Source: Geotrypetes seraphini (lineage: Eukaryota > Chordata > Amphibia > Gymnophiona > Dermophiidae). From it: DNA of 64,000 nt. Location: contig NC_047084.1 of assembly GCF_902459505.1 (NCBI RefSeq), positions 462,464,140-462,528,139 of the forward strand, written 5' to 3'. The notes below the pieces were generated by a model. It was given only the letters and a program-made list of their open reading frames with translations. It had not been told where the DNA came from and did not search any database. Of the stretch, positions 30,613-40,500 are shown one piece after another (position 1 is the first letter of the stretch; every line of letters begins with the position of its first letter). Position numbers and translations under genes: made by a program.

Positions 30613-33600
30613 CTGCAAGAAAAGGGTCAGGAGATGAAGGGACTGACATATAAAGGGCAAGCTTATAAGGTGGCACCCACATTTACGAGCCATGTACTTA
30701 TGTGCCTAAGAAACAGCAAAACACTTAAGCATTATTCTGTAGAGATGTGCAATGGGGCATTCACATGGGTATCATTTACACACACCTCATACTGAAAGTT
30801 ATACATGCCTGCACCAGGTCTATGACTGATATAACTGCAGATACCTAAACATTATGCAGTGACTCCAAGTTATGCTAGAATCTACAACATAGTATGGACA
30901 CCCATATGTCATTACAGAATAGTTCCCATCTAAACATCTAGTCCTTAGGACACAACCAGCCAGTCACATATTTAGGACACCAACAAATTACAACAACATG
31001 CAAATACTTTCACTACTCTATGCAAATCTATCACACGGACATCCTGATAATCAGAGTATGGGTTCAGAACCCCTGTTCTACAACTACCAGCCTGACCTTC
31101 CTGTGTACACTACTCTGGGTACACTCTCTCCCTTATGTTGTCACCTTTCTTAAAGCTGTTCTGAGCCTGCCTCAGGCTCTGTGGTACCAGGACACCGAAC
31201 CATTTCAAAGGATCCTGGGCTGGACCTGGTCCTCCCCCTTGCCTCATGGACTTGAGTTTTTCTGTGGGAATGTCTCGGGACACAGGAGGATCTTTTCTTG
31301 AGAGGTCGCCCTTCCGTCGTCGCAGAACTGGATAAGTAGCAAGAATAAATATTAGTTGGTATTCTTTGACATTTTGTACGAGTATCTGTGGACATGTACT
31401 GTAGTCCTTGGAAGAGTGGAACACCTTTCTGGGGATAAACTCTGCTGCCAGCTCCACCAGCAGCTTTCTTAATTTATGTCTACAATTAAAGTCAGTCCTT
31501 CTTGTAAATGTTCTATACAAAAATATGAGGTAGTTCCTAGAGATGACATATGCCACTTACTACATTGAAATAAATAAATAAAATATTTCTTTGTATTTTG
31601 TTTTAATTGTATAAGTCCCATTTTCTTACATTTTCCTCCTGTTCGTTGTCTCTTAACTTCTTTCAAGGTCTTCTTTCCGTTTGCTTCCCCCCCCATCCAT
31701 TGCCTTTTCTTCTTTCCCTATATCTTGTCTCTAATATTGATCTCTCTCATTTTTTGTTTTGTTTTTATCCACCCATAGCTAGGATTTTACATGATTTTTC
31801 CTTTGCTCTCAGCTTGTGTCCCTCTTTTCTCATCTCAAATGCCTGCTTTCCATCTTGCTCTCATCACCTATCCAGCCCTCCTATTTCCACATTTCTGTTT
31901 CTCCCTCCTCAGTCTTTCTCCCTCATTATTCCTCTATACTCACCACCTCCTCCCCAGGCCCACTTCATTCTGTTGCTCATCCCCTCCCTGGCTTCCAGCT
32001 GGATTTTTTTTCTTCATCTCTTTCCTCTACCCAGCTTCCTATTACCTGTCATCTTCTTCCCAATTTGGATTTCTAGCCTCTAATCCCTTCACAGATCCAA
32101 CTCTCTCTTCTGTCTCTCTCTCCATTCCTTTCTACTGCTTCTCCACCCCTCAAACTCCAGGTCCTAAATACCATCTTTTCACCCCTCCTCCTTTTATTCT
32201 CAACCTCACACTCTCTGATTAATCTTACACTACCTACTCATCTGCCAAGTCTACTTTGAATCCCCAGCCTCCAAGCTCCTCTTTCTGAGTCTCCGCTTAA
32301 CTTTACCCCTTCCCATCCAATCAAATTCAGAGTCTTTCTTCTCCCAAACCAATTCAGAGTCCCCCTACACACTCAATCCTTGCATCCCCATGCTCTCCCA
32401 AGCCCAGCACTGGTCTCTGACACCCTACTGTCTCTCTTCCCCACCTCTCTAATCCAGTATTTGCTTTCTTTTTTACCTTCTCACCCTTTTCTTCCTCACT
32501 GCCAGCTGTAGCTTCTATTGCAGCTGCTCCCCTTACTATGGATCAGCCAGATATCTCTTTCCTTCCTCTACTTCACCATGTGCTGCACGGTTCAGTGGTC
32601 AAAAACTGAACTGCACCACATTGTATCTGTGCAGAGGCATGCACTTTAACGAACATGGTGGAAAGACAGAGGAACTAAACCAGAGACTTGGGGCATTACA
32701 AGGATGAAGAACACATACTTATAGAAGATTTGGAAGAGCAGGCAGAAAAGTTGGTCAGGTCAGGGCCCCAGCAATCAAACCATTCCAATGCCTGTGATGG
32801 GTGTTCTTGAGTCCATCCCTTCCTCCACCTTTCTAGAAGGAAGGTTGGATGTAACCCAAGGTGGAAGGTCTGATCCTTGGGTTACAGTCTCTGCTGTGCA
32901 GTGAAAGCGACAGTGGTGGTAACTGAGCTGATAACGCCCCTACATGGACTGCAAAACTGCTTTCCTCAATGGGACATATAAACGTAATCATCTAAGATGG
33001 TAGGCAAGGAACCACAAACTGCCACCCCTTGAATTCTGCCCCCTTAACCCAAGTCTAGTAAGCCTCTGTGGGACAGCATTTACCTGAAAGCGCCAGGTGA
33101 CAAAAGCACAGAAGCAGCATTACCAGTTCTGTCCTAAGTGCTCTGTACTGACCTTGTTCTTTAAATCCAATCTCCTGCACTTCTGGTTGATCTAGCAGGC
33201 CCTTGGTGGGAGACTTTCTCTCTCCATTGTCTGTATTTCCCACCTCAAAGGACCAGCTTCCATTCTCACAAGCACTATGCAGGAATAAGCAGAAGGCATC
33301 ACACAGCAGAACTCTACAGAATATATTCACAGACTGCAGTCCACAAGTACAGACCATAAACAAAAAACATTCTCTGTACTGTGAGCTATATCTCTCACTT
33401 ATAAAAGTCCTCTTAAGTCGCTCCCTAGCTTAGTGAAAATTACATTAAAAGCCTATGCTCTTGGTCATAGCAGCCAGATTTTACATAACAATCCTAAATG
33501 GACAGGACTGACTCCTGTGTCATAAAGACCACAGACAAGAATGTGAGAGATGTAACTTATAATATTCTTCCAAATATAACTCCCAGGTATTCTTGTCTTT

Positions 33601-36263
33601 TACTTTGTTCAGCCTGCTCTGTTTACAGATTAGAAATCACTTTTCAAACAAATTCCCACATCTTTGTGCTATTGGTTACTGCAGAATGACAGTAGAATAC
33701 TAAGCTTAGGATGTGTTCTGTCTGTAGCTGATACAATCATACAGTAGATTATTATTGAAGACAGCTAACAGAAGCTTCCTTTTTGCTCTACTCCCTCCTC
33801 AACATTTTAATGTTAATGCAATCCAGTTTAAACCTCCCTTGCTTCATCCTGCATCTCTTACCATGTACAGACGTGGACAGATGGCGTCATTTGATGCCCA
33901 TACTGCAAGGAAGAGACAGACTTGTTCCCCATTGCAAAGCGGCTCTGAGAAAGAGAGAGCCATCCCTGTCATGGAAACACAGGCTGTCAGGATCAGCAAG
34001 AGTACAGATAAAGCCAAATATTCCAAGTAGTAAGTGTCCAAAAGTTTATCAAGATTTAAGGAGGAGAGGGGGTAAAATGACATTTCAATTCATAGCCAAA
34101 AATATTCCATGTCATCCCCAGGTGAGTTTTACTGGGTGTACACTCAGTGGTGTTGACCCTATTCAGCACCCATGAGAGAGCAAGGCCATGGGGAGGAGTG
34201 TGTTTCAGACCTGTCTGATTGGTGAGAAGGAAGAAATTTGGTTACCTGCATGAGGAAAGGCGACCTTTAGTCTGGTCTAGATGTTAGAGAGAAAGAAGGG
34301 AAACTCAAGACTAAATGTCCTTTGGGGAGAGGAAGGTGCAGTAAGAAAGGTTTAGAAGAGATAATACTGTACAAAGGAAATATGAATGGGAGGAAGTATG
34401 AGTGAAGTGAAGGTAGAGTGAGAGATGAGAGGCAGGGAGAAGGTGAGAAATGAACAGGGAGATGATGGAGCATAAGTGATCCATTCCAGCTGAATGTGTG
34501 AATTGGGTGGATTAGGGATGGGGATATGCTGTTCAGTGCGTATACTTAACATCCTCAGCTACTCTGAGTTCCGATTGTAGCCAGGGTCCAACTGCTCAAG
34601 AAATTGCTACAAAGCCACAGCATCAGAGGATCACCTCTGAATGAGAAAGGTATTACACAAGGTCAAATTTGCCTCCTGTTTTTGCCCCACCCATAGTCAT
34701 CCTCCTCTACTGCTGGCCTGCATATCTGGTTGGCCTATAACTCCAAGGTGTCCTGATAAAAAACAAGATCTTGCTTATTGCTGGCACTATGCTATTCATA
34801 TGGGAAAATGAGCTGCAGGGCCCAGACAAAATGCACATGAGGGAACACTATGACTGGAAAAAAAATGAATGGGGGTGGGGGGCAGAAAAGAGTATAGGGA
34901 GGTGAACGGAAGAAAGAATCTCGAGGGAGAAACAGTGTAAGCTGAGCTAAGCAAGAAAGAGGATAAAAATTAAAACCAAGAGAACAAGAAGTAGTTGCAG
35001 AAGAGAAAAGAAAGACCTTAAGCAGATGTACAACGGAGACTGGAAAAAACTGTATGTTTAGGACAATGTTTAGAAATTTAATAATTAAGTTGATCTTGTG
35101 AATAAGCAACAATATGCAATAGCCTATAAGGTCTTAGAATGAGCCAGAACCATCTCCCCCTACCATCTGCTGCAGGAGGACTTCAAGCATTGCTTGCGGC
35201 AATAAACGTCGCACTTCAGACCATCCTTACACCTTTGGAAAATAATGCCTTCTATACACTCGCCAAAGCCAATCACCTCCAGTAATTGTTTGGGGCAAAT
35301 CATGGTCTTTATCACTGTTCAAATTTTACCAGCTCCGTCATAAAAGATTTCTGGACAGGAACTGAAATGACTGGATTTTTTCTCCCTTCAAATTGTAATC
35401 AATAATAATGTATTTACTATATAGAAAAGCTTAGCATTGATTATGGTTCACCAGCTTATTTAAAACCAGGAGTGTATTTCTGGGTGGGCCCACACATTTC
35501 TTCTTCACCACTGTCCCTGCCCCTCCCCATGTTGAAAATTAATACCTTGGCTGGTGGGGATCTCTAAGCGGAGCACTCTAGGATGTCTGAACAGTAGGAA
35601 AGTCAGTGGTGCATTTTCAGCTTGGCAGCCCCCCATGCATGCTCAGTTCATAGTAACTAGAAGCACACCGCTGACTTCTCTGCTGTTCAGATGGCCTGGA
35701 TTGCTCCACAGAAAAGTACACTGTTGGGTGGGCCTGCCTAAAGTGATTAGGCCCCTGTCCACCGATGACTATGCCACTACTTTAAACTAGCTGCTTCTGA
35801 ATTGTAACGTATCACCTTCTAAAAGGATTCTTGACCCTGCTTTATATTAGGTAGGCAACAGATCATACAAATGACAGCAAAACTCCATCCTCATAAGAGT
35901 GTAGCACATAAGATGAAAGTACAGACAGGTTATGTGACTAGCTCAAAGTCATTGGCAAGTGAATAATGGCAGAGTGGCACAGGAACTGAATTTCTGGGCA
36001 CATTCCTCTATCATGGCATGATGGGACTTGTACCAGCCAGGTCAGACTGACAGCCTTTCTCAAGTCACCAGTAAAGTCTGCATTGCTAAGCTCATCTCCT
36101 CAGAATCAGTCACCTGGGTGACCCCTTCAATACTCACTTGCTCAACAAGATTGTTGAAAGTCTGCCTCTTTTCCTGCAGGGTCTCCAGCTTAGACATCAA
36201 CTTAAGCACCAATTGGTCCAGTTCTTGGCACACGACAGTCACCTTTTCATCTTCTCCAGCCAT
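30446..36263 (-). CDS. CCDC115: CCDC115, V-ATPase assembly factor (Vma22-like), complete
   Basis: Coiled-coil domain-containing protein 115, which with TMEM199 assists V-ATPase assembly in the ER-Golgi. Five exons: 36138-36263, 33862-33965, 33153-33274, 31145-31327 and 30446-30612. All have GT-AG borders and joining phases; 702 nt give 233 residues plus TAA, longer than human (180). Exon 1 encodes MAGEDEKVTVVCQELDQLVL and an N-terminal coiled coil. Exon 2 has the conserved GWLSLSQSRFAMGNKSV. Exon 4 has the diagnostic DPLKWFGVLVPQSLRQAQ. Exon 5 has SLAVDIATLQ and a C-terminal coiled coil. The ATG is in good context (gagATGG). The extra length lies in exons 3-4, an acidic/Pro-rich linker. Introns are full of repeats. 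Head to head with IMP4, as in human. Confidence 0.95.
31145..31327 (-). CDS. CCDC115: CCDC115 coding exon 4
   Basis: 183 nt after an acttatccag acceptor. Encodes VLRRRKGDLSRKDPP and the highly conserved DPLKWFGVLVPQSLRQAQNS (human [20 protein letters not shown]). Donor gtgaca after AAAG, phase 1. Confidence 0.94.
31590..32460. repeat. Pyrimidine-rich low-complexity tract in a CCDC115 intron
   Basis: A C/T-rich plus strand (purine-rich on the gene strand) with loosely recurring tctcc/ttcttc words. It resembles the purine tracts at 1-470 and 5900-6650 in inverted orientation. Long Ser/Phe/Pro frames are artefacts. Confidence 0.5.
33153..33274 (-). CDS. CCDC115: CCDC115 coding exon 3
   Basis: 122 nt between a tgcatag acceptor and a gtcagt donor (phase 2 in, phase 1 out). 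Encodes a poorly conserved acidic linker including NGSWSFEVGNTDNGERKSPT. Assigned by phase, position and splice sites more than by similarity. Confidence 0.82.
33862..33965 (-). CDS. CCDC115: CCDC115 coding exon 2
   Basis: 104 nt after a tgacag acceptor. Encodes GWLSLSQSRFAMGNKSVSS and LQYGHQM, matching human GWLSLAKARYAMGAKSV and LQYASHM. Donor gtaaga, phase 2. Confidence 0.93.
34240..35110. repeat. Purine-rich low-complexity tract in CCDC115 intron 1
   Basis: G/A-rich stretches (about 34270-34460 and 34840-35030) without motifs of a known gene. Possibly the same degenerate repeat class as 1-470. Confidence 0.4.
35472..35780. mobile_element. hAT-type MITE, degraded
   Basis: The right end ccgatgactatgccactact is the complement of a tagtggcatagtcatcgg terminus like that at 15687. 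The left part carries gggtgggcccacac and the right part ggtgggcctgcct in partial inverted arrangement. Exact ends and duplication are not clear. Confidence 0.45.
36138..36263 (-). CDS. CCDC115: CCDC115 coding exon 1
   Basis: 126 nt (42 codons, phase 0 out). Starts at ATG in the context gagATGG. An upstream ATG about 12 nt before it is out of frame. The donor after CAA is gtgagt. Encodes the first heptad-rich helix, ending NNLVEQ. Confidence 0.93.
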
Positions 36264-36430
36264 CTCCCCACATCTGGGTCACTCCCTTATTAGAGACAGC
36301 ATTTACACTTATTAGATCAATAGCCAAGGCTCCTGCACCTAAATGCTAATGCTGTATGTTTTGCCTTTCTAGACTTGTGACATGATGTGCAAAGAGACAT
36401 GTGGGAGACCAATCCTGGGGAGGGGTTGAT

Positions 36431-36520
36431 TTGATTTATTTCATTTGATATACCCCCCTCCACCAAAAGCATCAATGCGGTTTACAATACAATATTTTAG
36501 CAGAATTTTCACAGGGCCTT
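36431..36520. repeat. Short LINE-tail repeat
   Basis: Contains catttgatataccccc and catcaatgcggtttacaatac, a diverged version of the local tail motif (compare 2733-2820). Confidence 0.45.
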
Positions 36521-37545
36521 GAAGTATTTCCGTTTCTATTTATTTGTATTATTAAACTTTTTACTGGTTTGTTCGCCTGCTTAACAAAACAACAGCTAGA
36601 ATCTCCTATGTAAAAGCAACATTACAGAAACTAGGGTCCTTCTGAAGAATATTAACAGTACGCTGTGGACTTTGACACGCATAGATTCCCTTTTTTCCTA
36701 GAAGTAGTACACTTGCAGCCATCAACGTCTTTCCTCCTACCTTTACTTCTTTATCCTTGGCAAATCTGCTCTTCCTACAGCTCAGAACTCTCCGTCATAT
36801 GACCTTTTTTTTTTTTTACAACGCGGAAGAACCTTCCTCTGGACGCCCCGCCCTCTTCTCTTTACACTGGAACAGCAAGCTGCCGCGGTGGGAGGGAACA
36901 AGAGAACCATTTGACCAATCAGGATTAAAAAAAAAACAACAACACTTCTCGCCTAGAGAAAATGATCACATGATGCTTGGAACCAACCACCAGGAGCGAC
37001 ATATTTGTTAAGGGCAAGAGAATTAGTTCTTTAGCACCGTGTTAAGTACTGACCAAAATAAGCAAATACAACTAACACAATAATGGGTCTGGGTAAAACG
37101 TAGATCCAGTACCTCGTGGATCCCGGACACGTTTCCACAGCTTGACAAGCTATGTATATATAAAAATAAATAAATAAATAAACAACCCGGCTTAAGATCT
37201 CCCTCCTGGAATGGGCTGGAATTGGCAGCTTTGTGGATGAGAGAGAGAGAGAGAGAAAAAAAAAAAAAAGAGTGGAATCCAGAACCGGCTCCAGCTGCAG
37301 GAATGTGTGGGAAGGGAAGTAGAAGAAAGTACCGAGCACCGGCGCCAACATGCTCAGCTGAAAACCCAAGTAGGAAAAGGCATAAATTATCCCGCAAAAA
37401 CCCCAAATCTACCAAAATAATTTATACAGTAATGCAATTTATTACTTTACCCTTTCCCTCAAGCAAGCACTAGCAACACCCTCTGAATAAAGCCTGCGCT
37501 GATAGGCTGAATTTAGCCAACGAGTGCTGAGCTTGTTGGGTGAGG

Positions 37546-37553
37546 CCGGAAGT
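37546..37553 (+). promoter_or_regulatory. IMP4: ETS-like site near the IMP4 start
   Basis: CCGGAAGT, the core ETS/GABP binding sequence, 32 bp upstream of the ATG. Position and motif fit a TATA-less housekeeping promoter. Confidence 0.5.
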
Positions 37554-37584
37554 ACACATAGTAAGGAAGAGGTGAAGCAGCAGC

Positions 37585-37587
37585 ATG
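37585..37587 (+). CDS. IMP4: IMP4 coding exon 1 (start codon only)
   Basis: cagcATG is followed directly by the donor gtgagt, so exon 1 contributes only Met. The next codon, TTG (Leu2), opens exon 2. This matches human IMP4, which begins [14 protein letters not shown]. Confidence 0.85.
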
Positions 37588-40500
37588 GTGAGTTTCTGCT
37601 TCTTTTCTCATAGGCACCTTTATTTTAGGATTATCTTTGTTTGGAGAATATGGTACTGGGTCTAGATTTTTTTCCCTTTTGTAATTATAAAGAGTTGAGA
37701 TACATGATTCGCTTTTCATTATAAATGGGGTGAGAGCATCCCTTTTTTCTTCTGGTGACTATATTTCTCTCTCCCACGCCAATTCAAGATGTAAATGGTT
37801 GAGAGCTATCCTGCTGTTTCTGCGATTCATGTTATCTCACAGTCATGTGAAAAAATTAGGACACCCCCATGAAATATTCAGTTCTTTCTTAAGAAATGTT
37901 CACATATCGATGTCAAATCTTTATTTTTTTTAGTGATACTAATATATCTAAAATGGTGGAAGTGGGTCAATAAATAACAAACAAATATAAATACTCCACT
38001 TTCTGGATTGAGAACACTATCTCAATGGAAGAAAAGCCTCAGGTTTTTATCTTGGTAGAGCATAAATGCTCAGACCTCACCCACATGATTGGCAAAAACT
38101 TCCGAGGAGAATGTGTCATTACTACTACACGTCTCCCTCCGTATTCGCTGTGATAGAGGATTAACAGAACCGCGAATACAGAAAAAACGCAAATAACTTA
38201 TTCATATGTTATTCGTGGTTTTCTATTAAAAACCATCGTGAATATGGTGAAACTGCGAATAACATGGTGGGAGACCTGGCCTGTTCCTGAAGGGGAGGCA
38301 AAACATGGTGAAGAAAGTGCTGGGAATCAGCGATTTTCTCTGTAAATCTTGGAATCAGCGATTTCGCTATGCAAGCTGATGTAATTTGGGGGGGAGGAGC
38401 CAGCAAGCTAAAAACCATGAATAATCGAAACTGCGAATGCTGAAACCGTGAATACAGAGGGAGAAATGTGTTCAGTTCTAATGCAGGCCTGAGATACACA
38501 GCTGCCTTTGTACTGTGAGGATACAAGTGATATTTAAGCAATAGCCAACATTTCACGGTATAAAACCGTTTCTTCTGGGCATATCGGCTTCCACTTTCCC
38601 ACACAATTTGAGTTGCTCGCTCTCACCAGCGTCCCGCAATTCTTTGGTTTGGACATCAGAAAAGAGGACATGTTTGGTGTACACCAAATATAGCATTCGA
38701 GGAAAAGAACTTCATACCATTTGTGAAGCATGAAGGTGGAAGTGTCATGGTTTGGGGATGCTGTGCTGCAGCAGGACCTGGCCAACTCATCATCATAGAA
38801 TCCACCATGACTTCTACCGTGTATTAGAGGGTGCTTGAAGAACACGTGAGACCATCTGTAAGAAAATTAAAGCTGAAGTGGAACTGGACCCTGCAACATG
38901 ACAATGACCCAAAACATACCAGTAAACCCAAGGACTGGCTGAAAACTAAGAAATGGAGAATCCTGGAGTGGCCGAGTCAGAGCTCTGATCTTAATCCCAT
39001 TGAAATTCTATGGAGTGATTTGAACTGGGCTGTACATACAAGATACCCCTCAAACAGCTCACAGCTGAAAGAATCTGCTTTGAGGAGTGGGCCAAACTTT
39101 CCTCAGACCGATGTCAGAGACTGGTAGATGGCTACAAGAAGCGTCTCACTGCTGTTATTTCAACCAAAGGGGGTAACACTAGCTATTAGGGTATAAAGCA
39201 GTGGTCTCAAGCTCAAACCCTTTGCAGGGCCACATTTTGCATTTCTAGGTACTTGGATGGCCTCAGAAAAAATAGTTACCCCCTCTTCTACGAAACCGCG
39301 CTAGCAGTTTTTAGCGCAGAGAGCCGCACTGAATGGCCTGCACTGCTCCCGACGCTCAAAGGAACTCTATGCACGTCAGGAGCAGCGCGGGCTGTTCAGC
39401 ACAGCTCTTTGCACTAAAAAATGCTAGCGTGGTTTCATAGAAGAGGGGGTTAATGTCTTATTAAAGAAATGACAATTTTGCATGAGGTAAAACTCTTCAT
39501 AGTTTATAAATCTTTCCTTTTGGCTAAGTCTTAATAATAATATTGTCATTTAGAGCTAAAGAGATATATGGTCAAGAAACTGTTTTATTTTACTTTTATG
39601 ATTATAATAAACATACCGAGGGCTTCAAAATAGTACCTGGCGCGCCGCATGTGGCCCCCGGGCCGAAAGTTTGAGACCACTGACGTAGTGTCCTAATTTA
39701 TTCCTCAGAATACACATTTTTGTGGATATCTTTTGTTTCATGAGTAAATCAAGGAAAATTTTTTGTTGTTTACCTGCAATTACATCATTTTCTTTTCCAG
39801 AGATAAATAAATAAAAATATTTGACATCGATATGTGAACATTTCTTAAGAAAGAACTGAATATTTCATGGGATGTCCTAATTTTTTTAATATGACTGAAT
39901 GTTGATGGTTAATCTATGCTACATTAAATCCGATGTCAGAGTTGCAAGCCAACATCATTGACTCCTCTCCTATTGTAGCGAGTTCGGTAGATGCTAAACA
40001 TCCTCAATGTTGACGCCAGTATCTCTACATAAAAGCATAACACTAGCCATACTGGGACATACCAATGGTCCATCTAGCCCAGTATCCTGTTTCTGCAGTG
40101 ACTAGTCCAGATCACAAGCATGTGGTAGAAACCCAAATAGTACTACTTATCACTTTATATATATATATATATATATATATAAAGGCAGACTATGAACTTT
40201 TCCAGACCTTTTTAAACCCAGCTATGCTAACCGCTGTTACCACATCCTATGTGGGTGCTGAATACTCCCAATATTGATCAAGTTAATTCATTTGTATAGA
40301 GGGAGAGGTGCCCTTTTTATTGTCATTGGTACCCGCCAGTCATTATTCAGTATTAGTGTGTATGCCTCTCTATGCCATTGAGCATTGTAGAAAATGCATC
40401 GCTATTGTCTGGTGTGGCAGCAGATACATAAATGAATTGCACAAGGTAAAGGATTAAGGGCCATGCATTTGTTATACTGCTTTTCTGAAGGTACAAAGTG

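Larger units (their letters stand above)
36264..37584. promoter_or_regulatory. Shared head-to-head promoter of CCDC115 and IMP4
   Basis: About 1.3 kb separates the two ATGs. Motifs seen are a GC box CCCCGCCC (36846-36853), a CCAAT box (36915-36919, in gaccaatcag) and an ETS-type CCGGAAGT (37546-37553), only about 32 bp before the IMP4 ATG. The last may mark the IMP4 start, a common arrangement in ribosome-biogenesis genes. The section also contains a LINE-tail piece (36431-36520), an (aata)n run near 37163-37180 and a (ga)n run near 37238. Transcription starts are not visible from sequence. Confidence 0.6.
37840..39897 (+). mobile_element. Tc1-like DNA transposon in IMP4 intron 1, with nested MITEs
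   Basis: Terminal inverted repeats of about 80 bp: left 37840-37922 (cagtcatgtgaaaaaattag, then gttctttcttaagaaatg) and right 39816-39897 as the complement. The plus strand carries a decayed transposase. [12 protein letters not shown] lies near 38728, [10 protein letters not shown] (second Asp) near 38900, and [11 protein letters not shown] (Glu) near 38980, the DD34E pattern of Tc1. The 5' half of the transposase is interrupted. Stops and insertions make it dead. At least two MITEs are inserted inside it. Confidence 0.88.

Noticed and set aside
31607-32222. Long Phe/Ser/Pro-rich frames
   Set aside because: Pyrimidine-rich intron DNA of CCDC115 read in several frames.
40156-40181. (TA)n run as a regulatory or origin element
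   Set aside because: A simple microsatellite inside a decayed LINE fragment.
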